Below are positions 7,353-13,516 of a DNA stretch of 24,123 nt, piece by piece. The stretch is from assembly GCA_036274055.1 (NCBI GenBank), contig DASUGM010000352.1:1-24123 (forward strand), written 5' to 3'. Each line of letters opens with the position of its first letter. Positions within the stretch are counted from its first letter, which is position 1. The position numbers and the translations under genes were made by a program. The notes beneath the pieces were generated by a model. The model was not told where the DNA came from, did not search any database, and was given only the letters and a program-made list of their open reading frames with translations. Source of the DNA: DASUGM01 sp036274055. GTDB lineage: Bacteria; Acidobacteriota; Vicinamibacteria; Vicinamibacterales; SCN-69-37.

Positions 7353-8389
7353 GCGACGCTCCAGCACCGGCGAAACGCACCAACCGCATCAACCTCGAGA
7401 TCACGCAGTATCGCGGCAGCAAGACGACGCTCTGCGCGGGCTGCGGGCACAACGCGATCACCGAGCGCATCATCGATGCGTTCTTCGAGATGGGCGTCGA
7501 TCCGAAGCGCGTCTTGAAGCTGTCCGGCATCGGCTGCTCGAGCAAGAGCCCGGCCTACTTCCTCAATCCGTCGCACGGCTTCAACTCGGTGCACGGGCGG
7601 ATGCCGTCGGTCGCTACCGGCGCGATCCTCGCCAACAAGAACATGCTGGCGATCGGCGTCAGCGGCGACGGCGATACCGGCGCGATCGGCATCGGCCAGT
7701 TCGTGCATCTGATGCGCCGCAACCTGCCGCTGATCTACATCATCGAGGACAACGGCTGCTACGGCCTGACCAAGGGGCAGTTCTCGCCGACCGCCGACCT
7801 CGGCTCGAAGGCCAAGAACGGCGTCGTCAACGACCTGCCGCCGATCGATACCTGCGCGCTGGCGATCGAGCTCGGCGCGTCGCTGGTGGCGCGGTCGTTC
7901 TCGGGCGACAAGAAACAGCTCTCCGCGGTGCTCAAGGCGGCGATCGCGCACCGCGGCACCTCGATGATCGACGTCATCTCGCCGTGCGTCACGTTCAACG
8001 ACCACGAAGGGTCGACCAAGAGCTATTCGTACGTAAAAGACCACGACGAGCCGCTCGGCGAAATCAGCTTCGTGCCCTACTTCGAAGACATCAGCGTCGA
8101 GTATGAAGCCGGGTCGACGACGCAGGTGAAGATGCACGACGGATCGCACCTGTTCCTGCGCAAGCTCGCCGAGGACTACAACCCGTCAGACAAGATCACG
8201 GCGATGCGCATGCTCCACGAGACCAACCGCCGCGGCGAGTTCGCCACCGGCATCATCTATATCGAGCCGGACAAGGACGACTTCGTCGGCTCGCTGAACC
8301 TGGTCGACGAGCCCCTGGCCTTCCTGCCGACCGAGCGGACGCGGCCGGGGAAAGCGGTGCTCGACGAAATCATGGAGTCACTCCGGTGA
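7349..8389 (+). CDS. korB: 2-oxoglutarate:ferredoxin oxidoreductase subunit beta (TPP- and Fe-S-binding)
   Basis: 346 aa, translationally coupled to korA by an ATGA overlap. The TPP-binding core is GDGDTGAIGIGQFVHLMRRN (residues 107-126) followed by EDNGCYGLTKGQFSPT. Four cysteines in the family pattern (C29 and C32 in CAGCG, C63 in GIGCSS, C213 in SPCVTFN) are the expected ligands of the single [4Fe-4S] cluster. No delta (2x[4Fe-4S] ferredoxin) subunit is encoded nearby, which fits the two-subunit class. The C-terminus (about 225-346) is the usual extension of this class. The stop codon is also the first three bases of a 7-bp-period array. Confidence 0.95.
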   Translation: MSDAPAPAKRTNRINLEITQYRGSKTTLCAGCGHNAITERIIDAFFEMGVDPKRVLKLSGIGCSSKSPAYFLNPSHGFNSVHGRMPSVATGAILANKNMLAIGVSGDGDTGAIGIGQFVHLMRRNLPLIYIIEDNGCYGLTKGQFSPTADLGSKAKNGVVNDLPPIDTCALAIELGASLVARSFSGDKKQLSAVLKAAIAHRGTSMIDVISPCVTFNDHEGSTKSYSYVKDHDEPLGEISFVPYFEDISVEYEAGSTTQVKMHDGSHLFLRKLAEDYNPSDKITAMRMLHETNRRGEFATGIIYIEPDKDDFVGSLNLVDEPLAFLPTERTRPGKAVLDEIMESLR

Positions 8390-8449
8390 ACTTTGAACTT
8401 GGAACTCTGAACTGTGAACTCTGAATTTCAACTAAGACCTGGGACCTGA
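8387..8449. repeat. 7-bp-period arrays after korB (TGAACTT family, then GACCTGG/GACCTGA)
   Basis: Six heptamers run from the stop codon: TGAACTT, TGAACTT, GGAACTC, TGAACTG, TGAACTC, TGAATTT (8387-8428). After 7 bases, two heptamers of another type follow: GACCTGG and GACCTGA (8436-8449). The first array is AT-richer than its surroundings, unlike the GC-rich arrays in the other gaps, yet has the same period. Confidence 0.85.
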
Positions 8450-8480
8450 GTACGGCGTCCTAAGGCCTGGAGGCTGCGAT

Positions 8481-9212
8481 ATGCGTGCGTTACTGCTTGG
8501 CGCCATGCTCGTCTCGCTCGTCCCCCAGCAACCTGCGCCGGTCCCGGTGCGGCCGGGCAACGGCATCACGGATCCCAAGCTGGTGCGGAGCGTGCAGCCG
8601 AAATACACGCTCGAGGCGATCAAGGCGAAGATTTCTGGAACCGTCGAACTCGAGGCTGTGGTCCTGACCGACGGCACGGTCGGCGACGTCACGATTACGA
8701 AGTCCCTGGACAAGGATCTCGGGCTCGATCAGGCGGCGATTGCCGCGGCGAAGCAGTGGACGTTCCGGCCTGGCGTCGATCCGAACGGCAACCCGGTGAA
8801 GGTCATCGTCACGCTGAAGCTGGAGTTCAGGCTGACAGACCGCGCCGATCAGCTGCCGACGCTGCCGGTGCGCGCGCCGATTCTGAGCGAGGTGCCGCAG
8901 GACTTCCGGCTGGACGCGCGCGTGTTCGGCACGCTTGGACTGCAGTCGCCCGCGCTGACCGCCTCCGTCGAGCCGAAGTACACCTCTGCCGCGATGCTGG
9001 CCAAAATCCAGGGGTCGGTGGACGTCGACGTCGTGATCGGCCCTGACGGCCGCGTCGCGCGGGCCCGCGTCGCCCGATCGCTTGACGCCATCAACGGCCT
9101 CGACGTGAACGCGCTCGCGGCGGCGAAGGAGTGGACGTTCACGCCCGGGCTCGAAGGCGGCCAGCCGGTGCCCGTGCTCGCGCGGCTCACGCTCAACTTC
9201 CGCTTGCACTGA
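8481..9212 (+). CDS. Periplasmic protein with two TonB C-terminal-like domains (copy 1)
   Basis: 243 aa. A short hydrophobic N-terminus (MRALLLGAMLVSLVPQQ) looks like a signal peptide; no retained membrane anchor or long Pro/Lys-rich spacer is seen. Two TonB_C-type repeats follow. The first (about 25-115) contains PKYTLEAIKAKISGTVELEAVV, DGTVGDVTITKSLD and AAKQWTFRPG. The second (about 155-243) contains PKYTSAAMLAKIQGSVDVDVVI, DGRVARARVARSLD and AAKEWTFTPG. TonB_C domains normally contact outer-membrane transporter TonB boxes. Here the missing anchor argues for a non-energising, periplasmic binding role. GGAGG at 8469-8473 supports the start. A paralogue follows after 7 bp. Confidence 0.85.
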   Translation: MRALLLGAMLVSLVPQQPAPVPVRPGNGITDPKLVRSVQPKYTLEAIKAKISGTVELEAVVLTDGTVGDVTITKSLDKDLGLDQAAIAAAKQWTFRPGVDPNGNPVKVIVTLKLEFRLTDRADQLPTLPVRAPILSEVPQDFRLDARVFGTLGLQSPALTASVEPKYTSAAMLAKIQGSVDVDVVIGPDGRVARARVARSLDAINGLDVNALAAAKEWTFTPGLEGGQPVPVLARLTLNFRLH

Positions 9213-9219
9213 GGTCGTC

Positions 9220-9942
9220 GTGCGCGCCGGATGGATCGGCGTCGCCATGATCGCGTTCGCGACGCAGACCGCGCCGCCGCCGCCCGCGCCCGTCAAGCCG
9301 GGGCCCGGAATTACCGAGCCCCGCCTGCTTCACAACGAAGCGCCGAAATACACCAGCGCGGCGATGGCCGCGCACATCCAGGGCTCCGTCGAACTGGAAG
9401 TCGTCGTGCGTGTGGACGGCACCGTCGGCGACGTGCGCGTGACCAAAGCGCTCGATCCCGGGCTCGATCGGGAAGCGATCGCCGCCGCGAAGTTGTGGCG
9501 ATTCCGTCCCGGGCACGACGCCACTGGCACGCCGGTGCCGGTGCTGGTGACGATCATCCTCGACTTTCGTCTGGCCGACGAGCCGCCCAAGGTCGAGTTG
9601 CGGACCCCACTGCCAGCGAGTCTGACCCGCGACTTTCTCCAAGACGCGCGCCTGTTCGGCGCGCCAGGCATGATTCCACCGGAGCTGCTCTCCGTCGTCC
9701 AGGCCGAGCCCACGGACATGGCGACGATGATGAAGATCCAGGGCAGCGTGGATATCGACTTCGTCATCGGTACCGACGGCACGGTGGCGCGCGCGCGCGT
9801 GGCGCGGTCGCTCGATCCCCTCTACGGTCTCGACGAACGCGCCATCGCTGCGGTGAAGAAGTGGAAGTTCAAGCCGGCTCGGCAGAGCGGCGAGGCCGTG
9901 CCGGTTGCGGTGTCGGTGACGCTGGTATTCCGCGCGAAGTAG
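9220..9942 (+). CDS. Periplasmic protein with two TonB C-terminal-like domains (copy 2)
   Basis: 240 aa, starting at GTG 9220; GAGG at 9211-9214 overlaps the previous stop codon. It is a paralogue of the preceding gene with the same architecture: weak signal peptide (MRAGWIGVAMIAFATQ), Pro-rich segment (PPPPAPVKPGPG) and two TonB_C-like repeats. The first repeat has PKYTSAAMAAHIQGSVELEVVV, DGTVGDVRVTKALD and AAKLWRFRPG. The second has PTDMATMMKIQGSVDIDFVI, DGTVARARVARSLD and VKKWKFKP. The second repeat has lost the PKYT motif (AEPT), suggesting divergence after duplication. The genes are probably cotranscribed. Function beyond TonB_C similarity is unknown. Confidence 0.84.
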   Translation: MRAGWIGVAMIAFATQTAPPPPAPVKPGPGITEPRLLHNEAPKYTSAAMAAHIQGSVELEVVVRVDGTVGDVRVTKALDPGLDREAIAAAKLWRFRPGHDATGTPVPVLVTIILDFRLADEPPKVELRTPLPASLTRDFLQDARLFGAPGMIPPELLSVVQAEPTDMATMMKIQGSVDIDFVIGTDGTVARARVARSLDPLYGLDERAIAAVKKWKFKPARQSGEAVPVAVSVTLVFRAK

Positions 9943-9962
9943 CGCGATTGCCCGCCCCACGG

Positions 9963-9977
9963 TAAGATCGCGGGGAT
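9963..9977 (+). promoter_or_regulatory. Candidate -10 element for leaderless ndk transcript
   Basis: TAAGAT (9963-9968) is the same hexamer as upstream of sucC and again ends exactly 9 nt before the ATG. GGGGAT directly abuts the ATG and is too close to serve as a normal Shine-Dalgarno. No clear -35 is visible. Confidence 0.5.
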
Positions 9978-10394
9978 ATGACCACCGAACGCACGTTCGC
10001 CATCATCAAGCCCGACGCCGTCAAGGCCGGAAACGCCGGCAAGATCCTCGCGCGCATCGAAGCCGCCGGGTTCCACGTCCGCGGCATGCGCCTGCAGCAC
10101 CTCAGCCAGAAGGAAGCCGAAGGCTTCTATGCGGTCCACAGAGCGCGCCCGTTTTTCGGCGAACTGACGGCGTTCATGTCGTCGGGGCCGTGCGTGCTCC
10201 TGTGCCTCGAGGCGCCGGATGCGATCAAGAAGTGGCGCGACAGGATGGGCCCGACCGACCCGGCGAAGGCGGATCCGGGCACGCTGCGGCGTGACTTCGG
10301 CACGTCGATCGGCAACAACGCGACGCACGGATCGGACGCGCCGGAGACCGCGGCGTTCGAGCTCGGGTACTTTTTTCGGGGGATGGAGCTCTAA
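9978..10394 (+). CDS. ndk: Nucleoside-diphosphate kinase
   Basis: 138 aa, typical length. It transfers the gamma-phosphate from ATP or GTP to NDPs through a phosphohistidine. The family N-terminus (ERTFAIIKPDAVKAG), FYAVHRARPFFGELTAFMSSGP (50-71) and the catalytic His117 in GNNATHGSDAPETAAFE are intact. The start is fixed by homology. It is the only ndk in the window. Succinyl-CoA ligase upstream makes NTPs, but the intervening tonB genes make a functional operon unlikely. Confidence 0.98.
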   Translation: MTTERTFAIIKPDAVKAGNAGKILARIEAAGFHVRGMRLQHLSQKEAEGFYAVHRARPFFGELTAFMSSGPCVLLCLEAPDAIKKWRDRMGPTDPAKADPGTLRRDFGTSIGNNATHGSDAPETAAFELGYFFRGMEL

Positions 10395-10399
10395 AATCA

Positions 10400-10479
10400 G
10401 GCCCTGGGCACTAGGCCCTGGGCACTAGGCCCGGCACTAGGCCCTGGGCCCTGGGGCGAGCTGAGGGCTGAGGGCTGAG
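10400..10479. repeat. 7-bp-period array between ndk and the DUF2905 gene
   Basis: GGCCCTG and GGCACTA alternate (GGCCCTG, GGCACTA, GGCCCTG, GGCACTA, truncated GGCCC, GGCACTA, GGCCCTG, GGCCCTG). GGGCGAG and two and a half CTGAGGG units follow. The array fills nearly the whole gap and runs up to the next ATG. Its last units supply the only Shine-Dalgarno-like GAGGG (10470-10474). Confidence 0.88.
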
Positions 10480-10680
10480 ATGGACGTTGGCCGTCTGTTG
10501 ATCGTCGTCGGCGTCCTGCTCGTGGCCGGCGGCGTGCTGATCAAGCTTGGCGTGCCGCTCGGCCGGTTGCCGGGCGACGTCGTGATCCGCGGCGAACGGT
10601 CGTCGTTCTACTTTCCGATCGTGACCTGCGTCGTGGTGAGCGTCGTGCTGACGCTGATCGGCTGGATGTTGCGGAAGTGA
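10480..10680 (+). CDS. DUF2905 family small membrane protein
   Basis: 66 aa with two predicted transmembrane helices (about residues 3-22 and 43-63). The connecting segment KLGVPLGRLPGDVVIRGERSSFYFP (family signature LGRLPGDI-x-x-x-x) is characteristic of DUF2905. Function is unknown. The ATG directly follows the repeat array, whose GAGGG provides a ribosome binding site 5 nt away. It lies between ndk and dcd, both nucleotide-metabolism genes, but no functional tie is evident. Confidence 0.9.
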   Translation: MDVGRLLIVVGVLLVAGGVLIKLGVPLGRLPGDVVIRGERSSFYFPIVTCVVVSVVLTLIGWMLRK

Positions 10681-10684
10681 GTTC

Positions 10685-10720
10685 GCACGGCGCACCGCGC
10701 AGCGGCGCACGGCGCAGGGG
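10685..10720. repeat. 7-bp-period GCAC array between the DUF2905 gene and dcd
   Basis: GCACGGC, GCACCGC, an 8-mer GCAGCGGC, GCACGGC and GCAGGGG. The terminal unit contains AGGGG, 6 nt before the dcd ATG, so it doubles as the ribosome binding site. Confidence 0.7.
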
Positions 10721-10726
10721 ATATGA

Positions 10727-11281
10727 ATGGCGATTAAGGCTGATCGGTGGATCCGGAAGATGGCGCTCGAGCACGGCATGATCGAGCCGTTCGTCGACTC
10801 GCAGGTGCGTGAGGGCGTCGTCTCCTACGGACTGTCGTCATACGGCTACGACATCCGCGTCGCCGACGAGTTCAAGGTCTTCACCAACATCAACAACACG
10901 GTGATCGACCCGAAGAATTTCGACCCGCAGTCGTTCGTCGACATCAAGAAGGACGTGTGCATCGTGCCGCCGAACTCGTTCGCGCTGGCCCGGACGATCG
11001 AGTACTTCCGGATTCCGCGCGACGTGCTGACGGTCTGCCTCGGCAAGTCCACCTACGCGCGCTGCGGCATCATCGTCAACGTCACGCCGTTCGAGCCGGA
11101 GTGGGAAGGCTACGTCACCCTGGAAATCTCCAACACCACGCCGCTGCCCGCGCGGATCTACGCGAACGAGGGCCTCGCCCAGGTGCTGTTCTTCCAGAGC
11201 GACGAGCCGTGCGAGCGGTCGTACGCGGATAAGAAGGGCAAGTACCAGAAACAGACGGGCGTCACGCTGCCGAAGATCTGA
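10727..11281 (+). CDS. dcd: dCTP deaminase
   Basis: 184 aa. Deaminates dCTP to dUTP (with release of ammonia) for dTMP synthesis. Family features include LSSYGYDIRVADEFKVF (36-52), the active-site core GKSTYARCGIIVNVTPFEPEWEGYVTLEISNTTP with the catalytic Glu in the WEGYVTLE region, and the C-terminal YADKKGKYQKQTGV that closes over the nucleotide. A bifunctional DCD-DUT cannot be excluded by eye. The ATG at 10727 is preceded by AGGGG. An out-of-frame ATG 4 nt upstream opens only a four-codon frame. It is convergent with the CBS gene across a long repeat array. Confidence 0.96.
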   Translation: MAIKADRWIRKMALEHGMIEPFVDSQVREGVVSYGLSSYGYDIRVADEFKVFTNINNTVIDPKNFDPQSFVDIKKDVCIVPPNSFALARTIEYFRIPRDVLTVCLGKSTYARCGIIVNVTPFEPEWEGYVTLEISNTTPLPARIYANEGLAQVLFFQSDEPCERSYADKKGKYQKQTGVTLPKI

Positions 11282-11287
11282 CAACCC

Positions 11288-11440
11288 GTGCCCCATGCCT
11301 CGTGCCACGTGCCACGTGCGGGCGCACGGCGCACGGCGCACGGCGCACGGCGCACGGCGCACGGCGCACGGCGCACGGCGCACGGCGCACGGCGCACGGC
11401 GCACGGGCACTGGGCACCGGGCACTGGGCACCGGGCACTG
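11288..11440. repeat. Long 7-bp tandem array between convergent genes (12 exact CGCACGG units plus flanking variants)
   Basis: GTGCCCC, ATGCCTC, GTGCCAC, GTGCCAC, GTGCGGG (11288-11322) lead into twelve consecutive identical CGCACGG units (11323-11406). GCACTGG and GCACCGG then alternate to 11440, after a one-base phase shift. The array sits between the 3' ends of dcd (+) and the CBS gene (-). GTGC-type units on the left and GCAC-type on the right are complementary, so a folded RNA could act as a bidirectional terminator. Copy number is expected to vary by slippage. The open frames through it are artefacts of the repeat. Confidence 0.95.
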
Positions 11441-11442
11441 CT

Positions 11443-11916
11443 CTACGCGCTCGCTTGCGCCCGTCCGTTCTGCTGGCGCGGCACGCAGATCGCCTCGAGC
11501 GTGCGGACGATCTCGGTCTGGTGCTCGCTGGTGCCGAGCCGCGGGGCGTGCAGAATCGGATCGCTCAAGGTCACGATCCCGACGAGCGTGCCGCGCTCGT
11601 CGACGACCGGCAGCCGCCGGACCTGGCTCGACGCCATCCGCTGCAGCGCGGTCCGGACGTCGTCGTCCGGGCTGACGGTGACGAGCGACGCCGGGTGCAT
11701 CGCATCCTGGACGCGAATCTCGCTGGGACGCTGATTGCGCGTCGCCGCCGCGATGAAGGCGTCACGGTCAGTGATCAGGCCGATGGGCCGGTTCTGGTCG
11801 TCGACGACCGGGACGACGCCGCAGTCGCCATCCCACATCTTTCCGGCGAGCGCGCCCAGGGTTTCTTCGGGGCGGCAGGTTACGACGTCTTGTGTCATCA
11901 CATTGCGAACTTTCAC
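11443..11916 (-). CDS. CBS-domain-pair protein
   Basis: 157 aa. Two tandem CBS domains form a Bateman module. The first (about 1-60) contains VMTQDVVTCRPEETLGALAGKMWD, GVVPVVDDQNRPIGLITDRD. The second (about 68-130) contains VQDAMHPASLVTVSPDDDVRTALQRMASSQVRRLPVVDERGTLVGIVTLSD. Such proteins sense adenine nucleotides or SAM; the ligand is not readable. The start chosen is GTG 11916: GGAGG lies 5 nt upstream and the N-terminus VKVRNVMTQDV fits the family, whereas the longer ATG frame adds unmatched residues. It lies downstream of the sirtuin on the same strand (114-bp gap). Confidence 0.93.
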   Translation of the reverse strand: MKVRNVMTQDVVTCRPEETLGALAGKMWDGDCGVVPVVDDQNRPIGLITDRDAFIAAATRNQRPSEIRVQDAMHPASLVTVSPDDDVRTALQRMASSQVRRLPVVDERGTLVGIVTLSDPILHAPRLGTSEHQTEIVRTLEAICVPRQQNGRAQASA

Positions 11917-12030
11917 GATGGCCTCCGATGGAACATGCAGGGACGATCGCAGAACTCCGTGCAATGTGCAGGCCACGGCGACCGTCAACCGGGTGGGAAC
12001 TCTCAGCAGTCGTGATGACCGGCCGCCGGG

Positions 12031-12765
12031 CTAAGTGGGCAAGAGCGCGCCAAGGATCTCCTCAGCTTTACCCTGGATCGCGATGTCGACCGCTGCCGAC
12101 GCCGGTGTCGGCTCGAGGTTGATTTCCGCGGTCAGCGCGTGGTTCCGGCGCGCGTAGTGGACGAGACTCGCGGCGGGATGGACTATCGCCGACGTTCCGA
12201 CGGTGAGGAAGACGTCGCAGACGCATGCGTCGGTGGCCGCGCGCACGTCGGCCGCATCGAGCGACTCGCCGAACCAGACGACGGCCGGGCGCGCCAGCCC
12301 GCCGCAGTGCGGACAGCGCGGCGGCAGCGTCCCCAGGGGCGTGGCGAGATTTTCCCAGCTCGACGGCGCGCCGGCGCAGCGACTCCAGCACTGGAGACGC
12401 CAAATCGAGCCGTGCAACCGGACCAGCCGCTCGGTGCCGGCGCGTTCGTGCAGGCCGTCGACGTTCTGGGTGATCACGGTGACGCCCGGCCGCGCGCGCG
12501 TCCACGCCGCGAGGGCATGATGCGCGGCGTTCGGCTGCGCGCCACGAATCATGCCGCGGCGCCAGTCGTACCATTCCCACACGAGCGTCGGATCGTTCTC
12601 GAAGGCCTCGGCCGTCGCGAGGGTCTCGGCACGTACTTTTCGCCACAGCCCGTTCTCGCCGCGGAAGGTCGGCACACCAGAAGCCGCAGAGACGCCGGCG
12701 CCGGTGAGGACGGTGATCCGTGCCGCATCGCGCAGGCGCGCCGCAAGAACGGTCAGGTTCTGCAT
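12031..12765 (-). CDS. cobB: NAD-dependent protein deacylase, sirtuin class III-like
   Basis: 244 aa. NAD-binding motifs are GAGVSAASGVPTFRG (22-36) and TQNVDGLHERAG (99-110), with catalytic His118 in RLHGS. The structural zinc is bound by C126/C130 and C151/C154. Tyr66 and Arg69 (WYDWRR) match the YxxR acyl-pocket pair that binds the carboxylate of succinyl- or malonyl-lysine in SIRT5 and E. coli CobB. Desuccinylase activity is therefore plausible, and notable in a window that makes succinyl-CoA. It starts 10 bp after the anti-sigma gene. A -10-like GATAAT ends 9 nt before its ATG and no Shine-Dalgarno is visible, so it may have its own leaderless transcript. Confidence 0.95.
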   Translation of the reverse strand: MQNLTVLAARLRDAARITVLTGAGVSAASGVPTFRGENGLWRKVRAETLATAEAFENDPTLVWEWYDWRRGMIRGAQPNAAHHALAAWTRARPGVTVITQNVDGLHERAGTERLVRLHGSIWRLQCWSRCAGAPSSWENLATPLGTLPPRCPHCGGLARPAVVWFGESLDAADVRAATDACVCDVFLTVGTSAIVHPAASLVHYARRNHALTAEINLEPTPASAAVDIAIQGKAEEILGALLPT

Positions 12766-12780
12766 GACGCCGCGATTATC
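12766..12780 (-). promoter_or_regulatory. Candidate -10 element for leaderless sirtuin transcript
   Basis: On the minus strand GATAAT (12780-12775) is separated from the ATG by exactly 9 nt, the same geometry as at sucC and ndk. The hexamer contains the TAA stop codon of the upstream anti-sigma gene. Confidence 0.4.
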
Positions 12781-13516
12781 GCGCGCCTCGAAGCGCCAGC
12801 GTGAACTGCGTCAGCTCAGCGTCGTTCAGATCCGACACCGCCCAGAACGACATCCCGTCGCGCCACCAATGATGCACGTGGAAACCACGCGCCGAACGCG
12901 CCTTGAGCTCGGTGGTTGCGGCGGCATCCGCCGCGATGAAGAGATTGATCGTGTGCTTTCGCCGCTCGTAGACCAGCGCCGCCATCGGTTGCCCCGAGAG
13001 ATAGTCGAGCCTGCCGCCGATGAGCGGAAAGCCGGCGTCGGCGAGATCGGCAACCGGCGGCGAAAAGCTGAGCCTGCCGAGAAACCACGGCTTGACCGTG
13101 TGGCGATCCGAAGAGCGAACATCCAGCAGATGCTCGGCCATCAGCGACCGGACGTGTCCGTCGATTACCTCGTCGATGATGGCGTCGCCTGGAAAGGTGA
13201 CGGCCCCCCGCGCGGCGCGCAGAAACGTCAGGCCGCTGCCTGCGGCCAGCGTCAGTATCGCGGCGGCGCTCCACGCCAGCCAGCGCCGGGCCGCGGCACG
13301 GCGCGTCACCTGTGCGCCGACCCGCGCCCGCAGGCGATCGGGCGCCAGGTAGTACGGCGCCGACTGGATCTCACGGCTCAACGCTTCGCGTGCCGTGACC
13401 TGACCCCGGCAGGCCGGACAGCCGCGCAGGTGCTCGCGGAGCGCGGCGGCAGTGGCCGGCTCGATTTCGCGATCGACGTAGGCGTCGAGATTCCGCTCGA
13501 TGTCATCACAGGTCAC
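12776..13516 (-). CDS. Transmembrane zf-HC2 anti-sigma factor (partner of ECF sigma factor 1)
   Basis: 246 aa. The N-terminal cytoplasmic anti-sigma domain has the zinc set C3, H29, C33, C36 (HLRGCPACR). One transmembrane helix spans about 80-99, followed by a periplasmic domain to 246. That domain carries the segment HLLDVRSSDRHTVKPWF...GFPLIGGRLDYLSG...VYERRKHTINLF, which I recognise as conserved in a family of membrane anti-sigma factors. It should sequester the ECF factor encoded just upstream, whose 3' end it overlaps by 4 bp, and release it on a periplasmic signal. The signal is unknown. The divergent metallophosphoesterase-cupredoxin operon is the natural target. Confidence 0.92.
   Translation of the reverse strand: MTCDDIERNLDAYVDREIEPATAAALREHLRGCPACRGQVTAREALSREIQSAPYYLAPDRLRARVGAQVTRRAAARRWLAWSAAAILTLAAGSGLTFLRAARGAVTFPGDAIIDEVIDGHVRSLMAEHLLDVRSSDRHTVKPWFLGRLSFSPPVADLADAGFPLIGGRLDYLSGQPMAALVYERRKHTINLFIAADAAATTELKARSARGFHVHHWWRDGMSFWAVSDLNDAELTQFTLALRGAR

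Noticed and set aside
10723..10737. Four-codon upstream frame overlapping the dcd start
   Set aside because: ATG with stop after four codons overlaps the dcd ATG out of frame; nothing supports a regulatory role beyond proximity.
11323..11440. CRISPR array
   Set aside because: Units are 7 bp and directly adjacent with no spacers; no cas genes in the window.
11288..12034. Open frames on the + strand through the 7-bp array
   Set aside because: A 7-bp unit without stops keeps all three frames open, giving repetitive Thr-Ala-His-Gly-Ala-Arg; antisense to the CBS gene beyond the array.
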